In this document: positions 33,275 through 42,210 of the stretch, piece by piece
Layout of the letters: each line of letters starts with the position of its first letter
Position numbering within the stretch: position 1 is the stretch's first letter
NCBI GenBank assembly: GCA_050246595.1
Contig: JBFWVT010000032.1
Coordinates: forward strand, 1-53,991
Direction of reading: 5' to 3'
DNA: 53,991 nt
Source: DATARH01 sp050246595
Lineage (GTDB): Bacteria > Pseudomonadota > Alphaproteobacteria > ATCC43930 > CGMCC-115725
The notes under the pieces: model-generated
Told to the model about the DNA's origin: nothing
Seen by the model: only the letters and a program-made list of their open reading frames with translations
The model's database searches: none
Position numbers and translations under genes: made by a program

Positions 33275-33886
33275 GTGTTCGACTGGATCACCGGATTTAT
33301 CGAACGGGGCGGCTATTTCGGCATCGCGCTGCTGATGTTCATCGAGAATGTCTTTCCGCCGATCCCGTCGGAGTTGATAATGCCGCTCGCCGGCTTTACC
33401 TCTGCGCGCGGCGATCTCAACATCGTGGGGGCGGTGTTGGTCGGGTCGGCGGGATCGGTGCTCGGATCGACACTGTGGTATTTCGCCGGATATTGGTTTG
33501 GCGCCGATCGCCTGAAGCGCCTCGCGGCGCGGCACGGACGCTGGCTGACCGTAACGCCCGACGAAATCGACAAGGCCATTGCTTGGTTCGATCGACATGG
33601 GGGAAAGGCGGTTTTGATGGGCCGCCTCGTGCCGACCGTGCGCACGTTGATATCGGTGCCGGCCGGGATCGCCCGGATGCATCTGGTGCCGTTCCTGATC
33701 TACTCAGGAATCGGGACGCTGGCATGGACGGCGCTGCTCGGCGGCGCCGGGTACCTTCTCGAATCACAATACGAGCTGGTTGCCGATTGGGTGGACCCTG
33801 TATCGTATGTTGTCGTCGGCCTTCTTGTTCTTGGATATGTTTACCGAGTCGCAACATTCGGACACAAAACCCATCGCTTTGATTAA
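33275..33886 (+). CDS. DedA-family inner-membrane protein
   Basis: A 203-residue membrane protein starting MFDWITGFIERGGYFGIALLMFIENVFPPIPSELIMPLAG, the family's re-entrant motif with FPPIPSE. Further marks are GRLVPTVRTLISVPAGIARM and a C-terminal transmembrane helix. DedA proteins act in lipid-carrier and phospholipid flipping. The start is GTG 33275 with a strong GGAAGGAGGA site. It is divergent from the ASST-type gene, with about 100 bases between starts. Confidence 0.93.
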   Translation: MFDWITGFIERGGYFGIALLMFIENVFPPIPSELIMPLAGFTSARGDLNIVGAVLVGSAGSVLGSTLWYFAGYWFGADRLKRLAARHGRWLTVTPDEIDKAIAWFDRHGGKAVLMGRLVPTVRTLISVPAGIARMHLVPFLIYSGIGTLAWTALLGGAGYLLESQYELVADWVDPVSYVVVGLLVLGYVYRVATFGHKTHRFD

Positions 33887-33996
33887 GTTGCGTAAATGGT
33901 GGCGGGGGAATGATCGGCGGGAACTGTAGAGTTGCCTTTTGGTGTTCACTCGGCAGGACATAATTCTCTCTTGGAGAGGCGGTAAAGGAGCGCGGA

Positions 33997-34074
33997 ATGA
34001 AGGGGATTCTTGCGGTCGTGTTGGGTACGATGGGCTATATCATGGTCGGCGTGGCGTTGGCCGGCATGGGCTAG
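33997..34074 (+). CDS. Possible 25-residue membrane peptide
   Basis: ATG with GGAG upstream, encoding MKGILAVVLGTMGYIMVGVALAGMG, a single hydrophobic helix. The ribosome site and uninterrupted hydrophobicity suggest translation; no family is known to me. The rest of the gap (34075-34262) shows no clear gene. Confidence 0.4.
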   Translation: MKGILAVVLGTMGYIMVGVALAGMG

Positions 34075-34262
34075 ATCGGCCCCGAACGCACCGGTGTCGC
34101 GCCGGGCGGAGCCACACGCGCAGCCGCCGGCGCGGCGACCCCCTCCCCCCGGTCGCGGCCGTCTTTGCGATAGAGAGTGCTGCCCCTCCCAAGGAGCGGG
34201 CAGACAGCGCCCTCGGTCGCGTGTAGCGATAGAGGATTGCCGCGATCGGGGGGATTGTCGCG

Positions 34263-34847
34263 ATGCGATTGGCGCTGGCCGGTCTGCTCGTTGCAGGGGG
34301 GCTGATAACGACTCTGAGTCTCGGATGGAGCGGACTGGGATGGGGCGGGGCGCCTTCGCCCGAAAGCGGCGTCGGGGAAGACGCCTGGCAGCTGCGCGAA
34401 CTGATTTTTCTGAAAACCGTCTATGACCGCATGCAGCAGGACATCGCAAGCCAGGCGGAGGCCAGCGCCTCGCTGTACGCCGAGCGGCAGCGAATCCTGC
34501 GGGAAATGGCCGAGACCGCGAAGCTGCTGCCGTCCGAGGCGGTCCCGCCCGGGTTGCGCGTGCTGTTGCGCGATGCCGATGCGGCGCCGGCCTCGTTGTC
34601 GCGGCTTATCGAAACGATCGAGGCCGAAGAGAGGAGCCCCGATCCGCCTGCAAGACCACCGCCCGATTTGCGCGTCGGACTGCGCGTCGCCTCCGGGGAC
34701 GAACCGCTTCCGGTCGTGCGTGCGGCCGGACTTGCGCCCGAATTCGCGATCGATCCGGAGCTGCGCGAGCCGATCCGGTCTGAGTCGGCCCCAAAACGAA
34801 CGCCTCGCCGCAAGCCTCGCGACGCTTCCGGAAGCGGCGAACGCTAG
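34263..34847 (+). CDS. Hypothetical secreted or membrane-anchored protein
   Basis: A 194-residue protein with an N-terminal hydrophobic segment (MRLALAGLLVAGGLITTLSLGW), either signal peptide or anchor. A helical, probably coiled-coil stretch follows (LRELIFLKTVYDRMQQDIASQ to REMAETAKLLP), then a Pro/Arg-rich disordered tail. I do not recognise a family. It precedes the luciferase-like gene by about 80 bases. Confidence 0.5.
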   Translation: MRLALAGLLVAGGLITTLSLGWSGLGWGGAPSPESGVGEDAWQLRELIFLKTVYDRMQQDIASQAEASASLYAERQRILREMAETAKLLPSEAVPPGLRVLLRDADAAPASLSRLIETIEAEERSPDPPARPPPDLRVGLRVASGDEPLPVVRAAGLAPEFAIDPELREPIRSESAPKRTPRRKPRDASGSGER

Positions 34848-34925
34848 TGAGGATTTGCCGCCATCCTGTCGCGGCCACTTTTCCGCGGAGGCGACAGGTG
34901 CGCCGGTAGAGATTATCATGGCGGC

Positions 34926-35951
34926 ATGGTACCGCTTTCCATTCTCGACCTGGCGCCGATCACCGAGGGCAGCGATGCCGGCCAGGCGCTGCGCAACTCG
35001 CTCGACCTGGCGCGGCATGTCGAGGCGCTTGGCTATCGGCGCTTCTGGATGGCCGAGCACCACAACCTGCCCGGCATCGCCAGCGCTGCGACCGCGGTGG
35101 CGCTCGCCCATGTCGCCGCCGGTACGGACCGCATCCGCATCGGCGCCGGCGGCATCATGCTGCCGAACCATGCGCCGCTGCTGATCGCCGAACAGTTCGG
35201 GACATTGGCGGCGCTGCATCCGGGCCGGGTCGAACTCGGTCTCGGCCGCGCGCCGGGTTCGGACCAGATCACCGCGCGCGCGGTCCGCCGCGCCCTCAAT
35301 TCCGATGTCGATCAGTTTCCGCAGGATGTGATCGAACTGATGCGGTACTTCCGGCCGGAGCCGGGTCAGCAGGTCCACGCCATTCCGGGTGAGGATCTCG
35401 ACGTGCCGATCTGGATTCTGGGATCGAGCACCTATGGCGCGCAGCTCGCGGCGATCCTCGGACTGCCCTATGCGTTCGCCTCGCATTTCGCGCCGGCGAT
35501 GCTGCTGCCGGCGATCGACATCTACCGCCAGCGCTTTCGCCCGTCGGCGCAACTGGCGGCGCCGCACGTGATGCTCGGGGTCACCTGCGTCGCGGCCGAG
35601 ACCGACAGGGAAGCGCGCTATCTGTTCTCGTCGTTGCAGCAGAACACGCTGCGCAACCGCACCGGACAGCGCGGCCGCGTGCCGCCGCCGATCGAGAATT
35701 TCGAGGAATCGCTCGACCCCTATGCCCGTGCGATCGTCGCCGACGCATTGGGCGCCGCGGTCGTCGGCGGACCCGAGACGGTGCGCGCGGGTCTCGATGA
35801 ATTCGTGCGGGTCACCGGAGCAAACGAGTTGATGATCACGGCCAGCATCTACGACCACGAAAAGCGCAAGCGCTCGTTCGAGATCGTCGCCGAGGTGCAT
35901 GGCGGGATGAAACCGTCGCGCGCCGCGCCGGCCCCGGCCGAGAGGGTTTGA
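34926..35951 (+). CDS. Luciferase-like (LLM class) flavin-dependent monooxygenase
   Basis: A 341-residue TIM-barrel protein with the group signature MVPLSILDLAPITEG, then RFWMAEHHNLPGIASAATAV, RIRIGAGGIMLPNHAPLLIAEQFGTL and GRVELGLGRAPGSDQ. This belongs to the subgroup resembling YhbW-type oxidoreductases. Substrate and flavin donor are unknown. It ends six bases before the CoA-transferase gene on the same strand, so the two are likely cotranscribed. Confidence 0.92.
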   Translation: MVPLSILDLAPITEGSDAGQALRNSLDLARHVEALGYRRFWMAEHHNLPGIASAATAVALAHVAAGTDRIRIGAGGIMLPNHAPLLIAEQFGTLAALHPGRVELGLGRAPGSDQITARAVRRALNSDVDQFPQDVIELMRYFRPEPGQQVHAIPGEDLDVPIWILGSSTYGAQLAAILGLPYAFASHFAPAMLLPAIDIYRQRFRPSAQLAAPHVMLGVTCVAAETDREARYLFSSLQQNTLRNRTGQRGRVPPPIENFEESLDPYARAIVADALGAAVVGGPETVRAGLDEFVRVTGANELMITASIYDHEKRKRSFEIVAEVHGGMKPSRAAPAPAERV

Positions 35952-35957
35952 CCGGTT

Positions 35958-38315
35958 ATGGCGCTGCTCTCGGGCCTCCGCGTCGTGCAGCTCGGCCCCG
36001 GGCTGGCCGCCGCCGTCTGCGGCAGGCTGTTTGCCGATACCGGGGCGGCGGTCGCCTGTATCGAACCGGACGCTGCGAGGCCGCTCGCCGCCCATCTGAA
36101 CCGCGGCAAGCCCGTGGTCGAACGCGACGCGCTGCGCGGGGCCGATCTGATCGTTTGCGAGGGCGGGCCGCGCGACTTGCGCCGACGGGGATGCGACCCC
36201 GAGACGCTGCGCCGGATCAACCAGGAGGCGGCGCTGGTGTTGATTTCGCCCTATGGCCAGACCGGACCGCGGGCCGACGACCCCGCGACCGATCTGATGC
36301 TGTTTTTCGCCAGCGGCATCGCGCGCATGCTGACCGGCCAGGTTGATGACCTGGACGAGCCTCCGATCCGCGCAGTGGGAGAACAGTCGGCGTTTATCGG
36401 CGGTGTTGCCGCCGCTTGCGCCGGCATGCACGCGGTGATGGTTCGCGAGACGGGTGCGGTGATCGACGTGTCGATCCAGGAGGCGCTGGCGACGTTGGCG
36501 ATCACCGAACTGGCGCGCGCCGGGACGACCGGGCGGAGCTGGTCGCGCAAGCGGGTGGGGGACGGCAACGGCGCGACGGTGTGCATTCTGCCGGCGCGCG
36601 ACGGGTTTGCCGCGATCTCGCCGCGCGACGACCATCAATGGGAAGCCTGGCTGCGGGTGATGGGGTCGCCGGAATGGGGCCGCGACCCCCGATTTGCGAC
36701 AAAGCCCGACCGGGTCGCGAACTGGGATTCTCTCTACGCGCTGATGTGCGACTGGAGCCGGCATTACGACAAGCAGCGGATCGCCGATATGGCGCAACAG
36801 GCGCGCGTGCCGAGCTTTCCGCTGCGCGAGGCCGCCGAACAGTTTTTCTCCGCGCAGCTCGCACATCGCGGGTTCTGGCACGAGATCGCGATCGGCGGCC
36901 ATAGGATAAAGGTGCCGGGGTCGCCGTTCGGAGTGAGTATTGCCGTTTTAACGCCTGCCGACTCTCACCGGAGCCTGAGTGATCTCCGCACAAATGCGAA
37001 CAACACCCCCTCTCCGCCCCCGGGGGAGGAGAGGGTTGGGGTGAGAGCCTGCCCCGGACTTGATCCGGGGTGGGGGATTCCAGAGCGCCGGCCTGCACCC
37101 ACCTCACCCTCCCACGGCTTCGCCGTGGGCTCCTCCCTCTCCCCCCTGAAGGGCGGAGAGGGGCTTCACGTCGCTGCCCCGGCTCTGCCGCTCTCCGGCA
37201 TCCGCGTGCTTGATTTCAGCTGGGTCATCGCCGGCCCGACCGCAACGCGTCATCTGGCGGCGATGGGGGCCGAGATCATCAAGGTCGAGGCGCCGGGCCG
37301 CGGCGATCCGGGCCGTGCTTCCGAACTGCACACGGTCCTGGGTCAGGGCAAGCGCGGCATTGTGCTCGATCTGAAAAAGCCGGAGGCGATCGCCGTCGCG
37401 CGCCGGCTCGCCGCAGAGTGCGACGTGCTGGTCGAGAATTTCGCAACCGGGGTCATGGACCGTCTCGGCCTCGGAGCCGATGGACTGCGCGAGGCCAATC
37501 CGGGGCTGATCTATGTCTCGGCCTCGGGACTCGGGCGCACCGGGCCGGAGGCGCGCGCCGTCGCTTACGGCACGCTGTTGCAATGCTATTCGGGCTTCGC
37601 CGGGCTCAACCGCTACCCCGAAATCCCGCCGCGCGTCGGCATGGCATGGCTCGACCCGATGTGCGGGCTGATGCTCGCCTTTGTCACCGCCGCGGCTTCA
37701 TGGCGGCGCGCCCGGTCGGGCGAGGCGGCGCGAATCGATTTCTCGATGCTCGAAGCAATGCTGTGGACGATGGCCGAACCGCTCTTGCAGGCGCAACTCG
37801 GCGACGGACCCCAGCCGGTCGGCAACCGTTCGGAACGATACGCGCCGCATGGCGTCTATCGCTGCGCCGGGACGGACGACTGGGTCGCCATCGCCGCGAC
37901 CAGTGAGGCAAACTGGCAGGCGCTCTGCGCGGTCGTGCCGGCCCTGGCTCCGCTCGCCGCGCTCGGGCGTTCCGAGCGCAGGGAACGGCAACCCGACATC
38001 GACGAGGCGCTCGCCGCCTGGGCGCGCCCGCTGCGGGCGGAGGAGGCCGCCGCCGAATTGATCCGGGCCGGGGTCCCGGCCGCCGCGCTCGCGACCTCGC
38101 GCGATCTGGTGGACAGCGCACATCTGAGGGCACGCGGCTTCTGGGACTCCCACGGCGACGGCGTGCTGCCCGGTATGCCGTGGCGGGCGAGCTTCGGGAG
38201 GGCATCAGGGGAGGCGCCCGGTCTCGGGGCCGATACCGACGCGGTATTGCGCGAGGTGCTCGGGCTTGTCCCGGCGGAGATCGCGGCGCTGCGCGGTTCC
38301 GGCGCTTTCGGTTGA
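35958..38315 (+). CDS. Fused double CaiB/BaiF-type CoA-transferase
   Basis: A 785-residue protein with two class III CoA-transferase domains. The first (residues 1-330) starts LLSGLRVVQLGPG and keeps a candidate nucleophile Asp112 in DPATDLMLFFASG. The second (about 410-785) starts LSGIRVLDFSWVIAGPTATRHLAAMGAEIIKVE; at the matching position it has Gly538 (VAYGTLLQ), so it may be catalytically silent. The linker, residues about 350-403, comes from a palindromic repeat. These enzymes move CoA between carboxylic acids or epimerise acyl-CoAs. The substrate is unknown. Confidence 0.9.
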   Translation: MALLSGLRVVQLGPGLAAAVCGRLFADTGAAVACIEPDAARPLAAHLNRGKPVVERDALRGADLIVCEGGPRDLRRRGCDPETLRRINQEAALVLISPYGQTGPRADDPATDLMLFFASGIARMLTGQVDDLDEPPIRAVGEQSAFIGGVAAACAGMHAVMVRETGAVIDVSIQEALATLAITELARAGTTGRSWSRKRVGDGNGATVCILPARDGFAAISPRDDHQWEAWLRVMGSPEWGRDPRFATKPDRVANWDSLYALMCDWSRHYDKQRIADMAQQARVPSFPLREAAEQFFSAQLAHRGFWHEIAIGGHRIKVPGSPFGVSIAVLTPADSHRSLSDLRTNANNTPSPPPGEERVGVRACPGLDPGWGIPERRPAPTSPSHGFAVGSSLSPLKGGEGLHVAAPALPLSGIRVLDFSWVIAGPTATRHLAAMGAEIIKVEAPGRGDPGRASELHTVLGQGKRGIVLDLKKPEAIAVARRLAAECDVLVENFATGVMDRLGLGADGLREANPGLIYVSASGLGRTGPEARAVAYGTLLQCYSGFAGLNRYPEIPPRVGMAWLDPMCGLMLAFVTAAASWRRARSGEAARIDFSMLEAMLWTMAEPLLQAQLGDGPQPVGNRSERYAPHGVYRCAGTDDWVAIAATSEANWQALCAVVPALAPLAALGRSERRERQPDIDEALAAWARPLRAEEAAAELIRAGVPAAALATSRDLVDSAHLRARGFWDSHGDGVLPGMPWRASFGRASGEAPGLGADTDAVLREVLGLVPAEIAALRGSGAFG
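37008..37164. repeat. Palindromic repeat inserted in the CoA-transferase linker
   Basis: Tandem hairpins: CCCTCTCC/GGAGAGGG (37008-37035), CCCCGGACTTGATCCGGGG (37052-37070), CCCACGG/CCGTGGG (37111-37129), and a final CTCTC/GAGAG pair. It is the same family as the element in mnmE and again leaves the frame open. Confidence 0.85.
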
Positions 38316-38427
38316 GCGGCGATCGGGAACGGGTCCTCGCAGCTTGTTCGGCCGGCGCTTGAACCCGACTGCGAGCCGGACCATGCTCGCCCCACGCGAG
38401 AATTGAACACGCGATCGGGGGGAAAAC

Positions 38428-39429
38428 ATGACGGCGCTGAAATCCGCTCTGGCGCTTCCATGGTTTCTGTTTGCCGCCACGACAGCGATGGCCCAGGCGC
38501 CGGCCTCGCCGTCGTGGTCGCCGCCGGCCGAGAGCGTCCGCTGTCCGTCGAAATGGGGCGCGGGTGACGAGCGCGGCGCGGCCAACCACATGAAACCGGA
38601 AACCGTTCTCAACGCGCTGAAGCTGGTCCGGACCGGCGAGGTCGTCGAGCTCGGGCACACGCTGAGCAGCTCGATGCCGCTTCTCGGCATACGCCGGTTC
38701 GACATGCATACCAAGCGCACCTTTATGAACCCGCAATCGAACCAGCGCGGCAGCAACGAGGAGTTTGTCGCCTCCCAGATCGGGCAGGTCGGCACGCAAT
38801 TCGACGGGTTTGCGCACCAGACGCACGGCAACAGCCTGTACAACTGCTTCAAGGTCGACGAGATCGCGACCCGCACCGGCTTCAAGAAGCTCGGCATCGA
38901 CAAGGTCGGCGCGATCATCACGCGCGGCGTGCTGATCGACGTTGCCGGCGCGAAAGGCGTCGAGATGCTCGACGACACCTACGAGATCACGGTCGAAGAC
39001 CTCGAAGCCGCCCTCAAGAAACAGAATCTGGCGCTGCGGCCCGCCGACGCCATCCTGATCCATACCGGGCGCGGCAAGCTGTGGGGCCAGGACAACGCGC
39101 GTTACAACAAATCGGCGCCCGGGATCGGCGTCAAGGCCGCCGAATTTCTGATCGCCAAGGACCCGATCCTGCTCGGATCGGATACCTATCCGGTGGAGGT
39201 CTTACCGAACCCGGACCCGAGCATTTCGGCGCCGGTGCATCAGATCGCGCTGGTCGTCAACGGTGTGCATCTGCTCGAAAACCTGAAGCTCGACGAGTTG
39301 GCCGCGAAGAATATCGGCGAGTTCGCCTTTATCCTGCAGCCGCTGAAGATCGAGGGCGGGACCGGTCTGCGCTGTGGGCTGCACGGAGGCGGCCATGGGG
39401 GGCGACCATTGGGGCGACCCCTGCCGTAG
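38428..39429 (+). CDS. Exported cyclase-family protein (kynurenine formamidase-like)
   Basis: A 333-residue protein with a signal peptide (cleavage likely after TTAMA). The cyclase-family region includes VVELGHTLSSSMP, the metal site VGTQFDGFAHQTHG near residues 121-134, and ADAILIHTGRGKLWG. Family members usually have GTHxDxPxH; here the first His is Gln, as I believe is common in one subgroup. The C-terminus is Gly/His-rich. It would act in the periplasm on a cyclic amide or lactone-type substrate that cannot be named. Confidence 0.82.
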   Translation: MTALKSALALPWFLFAATTAMAQAPASPSWSPPAESVRCPSKWGAGDERGAANHMKPETVLNALKLVRTGEVVELGHTLSSSMPLLGIRRFDMHTKRTFMNPQSNQRGSNEEFVASQIGQVGTQFDGFAHQTHGNSLYNCFKVDEIATRTGFKKLGIDKVGAIITRGVLIDVAGAKGVEMLDDTYEITVEDLEAALKKQNLALRPADAILIHTGRGKLWGQDNARYNKSAPGIGVKAAEFLIAKDPILLGSDTYPVEVLPNPDPSISAPVHQIALVVNGVHLLENLKLDELAAKNIGEFAFILQPLKIEGGTGLRCGLHGGGHGGRPLGRPLP

Positions 39430-39541
39430 CGACATAGCGGCATTGCGTCGATTAGACACATTCGGACAGCGGAAGCGGCCTTATCATCGCAAGTCATTCT
39501 ACGTCGAGCCGATAAACGCAGTCCGCCACGGAGAGAACGCC

Positions 39542-41017
39542 ATGCCGTTGCCGCAACGAGTCCGGTATCCCGAGTCGATCGAACCACTGGTCCAGTTCAT
39601 CGAGGACACGCCGCCAAGCGAGATCGTGGACCGCACGCTGGGCAAACTGCGCGAAGGCGTGCCGACCGGGGCGATGCTGGAAGCATCGGCGCTCGCGGTG
39701 ACGCGCTCCTCCGACCTGCCTCCTGGCCATCACGGTGGTCCGCTGCACCCGCTGGCCGGCCTCTATGCGCTGTCGAACCTGGTCAAGCGGCTCGAAGACG
39801 CCGGCGAACACCCGTTCGCCCCGGTCGTGCAGCATGTCGCGCTGTCGAACAAGCACATCAACGATCCGGTCACCGGCCCGTTTCAGCTTCTCGAATTCGC
39901 GCCGCTCGAATTCGCCGATTTCGACGCGGCCAAGGCCGCCTTTCTGACGGCGTGCAGCCGCGGCGAGTCGAACAAGGCCGACCATATCTTCCAGTGGCTG
40001 TGGCAGAACGTGCCGCCGATCCAGGCATTCGATCTGTTGATGAGCATCGCCATTCCGAAGAACAACATCGACGATCATTACTTCGTCTTCCCCGGCTATA
40101 CATGGCGGGCGATCGAGACCGGCGTGCTCGACAAGCAGTATCTGCCGCTGCTGATGCGGCCGTCGGTGCGCTATGCGGCGCGTTTCCCGGTGGCGCCGCC
40201 GACCCCCGAACTCGACGCGCTGATCAAGGACAACGATCTGCTGGGCCGGGTTCTGCGCCAGCGGACCGGTGACGACGAGACCGCCGCGATCGGCAAGCTC
40301 GGCAAATCGATCGGGCAGGTCGAGGAATTCTCCGACATCCCGGTCATGATTGCGACCGCGCTCGGCCGCGGCCTGTCGCTTGACGGCGCGGGCGAGGCTC
40401 TGTCGATCGGCGCCGCCAGCCTCTTTATGCGCTCGCTCGGCGGCAACCCGATGGATGTCCACCTGCATACCAGCGTCAATCTGCGGCGTTATCTCATCCG
40501 GCTGGATGGACTGAGCGTGCGCAACAAGCTGCTGCTGCTGATGAATTGGCATCTCGGTCCCGAAATCCGCTCGACGCAGACCCGCATGCAGCCGCCGCCG
40601 CAGCCCGACATGAAGGCCGTCGCCGCCCTGCCGCCGCGCTCGCAGGACGAGCTGCTCGACGCGATCCGGGACAGCGTCTACAACCAGCCGCCCACCGACT
40701 GGTCGCAGGTGAGCAATCTCGGGCTGATGCGCGCCGTGCCCGAGGTCCGGGAGACCGTCAACCTCGCGACGCAGTACATGCAGAACGGGTACGACCCGCA
40801 CGCCTTTATCGCGCGTCTCGCCGAAATCGTCTGCCACGACAACTTCACCGAGATGCACGCCTTCAAGCACCACAACGCGGTTGTCGAGGAATACCACAAC
40901 ACGCGCGAACCCTGGCGCTGGATGCACCTCGTGTGCGGCGCGCAGGCGGCGGCGATCTCGTATGGCAAGAACATGGCGGTGTACGAGCAGTATCTCGACC
41001 TGCTGCACGCGGCTTAA
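39542..41017 (+). CDS. Large hypothetical protein with histidine-rich motifs
   Basis: A 491-residue cytoplasmic-looking protein, family not recognised. Conserved-looking stretches are LPPGHHGGPLHPLAGLYAL (residues about 60-78), DDHYFVFPGYTWRAI, and near the end CHDNFTEMHAFKHHNAVVEEYHNTREPWRW. The clustering of His and acidic residues suggests a metal-binding, mostly helical enzyme. The ATG at 39542 is chosen because the upstream in-frame extension runs into the intergenic region. It follows the cyclase-family gene by 112 bases. Confidence 0.7.
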   Translation: MPLPQRVRYPESIEPLVQFIEDTPPSEIVDRTLGKLREGVPTGAMLEASALAVTRSSDLPPGHHGGPLHPLAGLYALSNLVKRLEDAGEHPFAPVVQHVALSNKHINDPVTGPFQLLEFAPLEFADFDAAKAAFLTACSRGESNKADHIFQWLWQNVPPIQAFDLLMSIAIPKNNIDDHYFVFPGYTWRAIETGVLDKQYLPLLMRPSVRYAARFPVAPPTPELDALIKDNDLLGRVLRQRTGDDETAAIGKLGKSIGQVEEFSDIPVMIATALGRGLSLDGAGEALSIGAASLFMRSLGGNPMDVHLHTSVNLRRYLIRLDGLSVRNKLLLLMNWHLGPEIRSTQTRMQPPPQPDMKAVAALPPRSQDELLDAIRDSVYNQPPTDWSQVSNLGLMRAVPEVRETVNLATQYMQNGYDPHAFIARLAEIVCHDNFTEMHAFKHHNAVVEEYHNTREPWRWMHLVCGAQAAAISYGKNMAVYEQYLDLLHAA

Positions 41018-41040
41018 CTGCTGCGCTCTCTCATCCCCGT

Positions 41041-41059
41041 CCCCGGACTTGATCCGGGG
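41041..41059. repeat. Solo copy of the CCCCGGA-type palindrome
   Basis: CCCCGGACTTGATCCGGGG, the core unit also found in mnmE and in the CoA-transferase. It lies about 20 bases after the stop of the 491-residue gene and may act as a transcript-end structure. The rest of the gap to 41262 holds no gene I can support. Confidence 0.75.
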
Positions 41060-41262
41060 ATCACCCAGGGATCGGCGTCTCGCAATAGCCGCGTCATGGC
41101 CGGGCCAAGCTCGGCCATGACGTGTTCGGATACCGTAGGATGGGATGGGCTGAGCAATGCGAAGCCCATGCTGTTATACAGCAGTGAGATGATGATTTCT
41201 CCCGGCCTTCGGCCGTGTGTCAAAATCTCATATCGCCGCTTATGGGAAACGTTACGTCACCT

Positions 41263-42077
41263 CTAAAACGGTATCTTTTCGTCCACAATCTGGTCTACAG
41301 CCTTGCGCTTCTGGATAGAGCGCGGAGCGACCCTCAGATTAAGTCTTTCATAATTTCCCAGCAGCCATGTCATGCCTTCAGGCTCAATCGTATAAACCGA
41401 GAACGTATAGTTATTATCGTAATCACGCTCTTCAGAACAATTGATCATTTTACGCCGCAGTAGGCCCTCTAGACCGATATTGAGGGCCAGATTATTGTAT
41501 CCGAACCGCCCCAATTCCTCTCGTAAACTAGAATGACTTACAGCCGCTGTCGGTCCTTGGACGTTTTCCATTATTGAAGCTAAAACTATCATTTCATGCT
41601 GTAGAATTCCTTCTTCCCGGATGGCGATTGCGCCTCGATAATTGCAAGCGCTTGGGATTTTGCAATGATTGCTCTGAGTCGCTCTGTTATTTTTACCTGA
41701 AGCGCTGCAAAATCGCCCTTCGACTCTAATCGATAATTTATGATGGAGCGATGCTGCACATCAAATGGGTACTTACCAACCCTGTCTTCAGAGCAGACTA
41801 GGCAAAGCTACTTGTCGCTGGCAAGTGCATAACCAAGTTCGAACCAGACGTTTGGATTATCAAGCGTGATGTCCACAAGACAAGCTGTTGCTTTCCGGAT
41901 TCCATCTTGAATATCTTCTATCGGGACGCTTACAGATGGATCGTTATCTACACGATACGGCTCTAGGCCGGCCTCCCGTATGGCTGGATCAAAAACATCC
42001 TTATAACGTTTATCAAATCGTCCTCCATTATCAAATGGTTGAATGACAAAACATGTAGCCAAGTCAATTTCCTCCAA
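41263..42077 (-). pseudogene. Decayed TIR/nucleoside deoxyribosyltransferase-like gene with winged-helix end
   Basis: From ATG 42077 the frame encodes CFVIQPFDNGGRFDKRYKDVF, then VDITLDNPNVWFELGYALASDK, the pattern of TIR-like and nucleoside deoxyribosyltransferase-like domains, with FELG as the likely catalytic glutamate site. A TAG at 41808-41810 interrupts it, but the same frame continues with plausible sequence (KYPFDVQHRSIINYRLESKGDF, then ITERLRAII). Near 41600-41640 the frame shifts to GILQHEMIVLASIMENV and a winged-helix-like tail (SLREELGRFGYNNLALNIGLEGLLRRK). It has one nonsense change and one frameshift, in a visibly AT-richer patch. It was probably acquired and then inactivated. 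Confidence 0.65.
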
Positions 42078-42210
42078 ATTTTAGGGTCGCTCAGCTATCG
42101 AGTTTTGAAATCGTCCAGCCGCTCACATTGTAGCTGCGGCCAATCTCAGCAAGCCCGGTCTGACGCCGCGCGCTTGGGCGCGGGCGCAGTCCATCTTACA
42201 GAACTTTAAG

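Noticed and set aside
34071..36902. 943-codon minus-strand frame
   Set aside because: Covers three well-supported plus-strand genes and has no recognisable domain.
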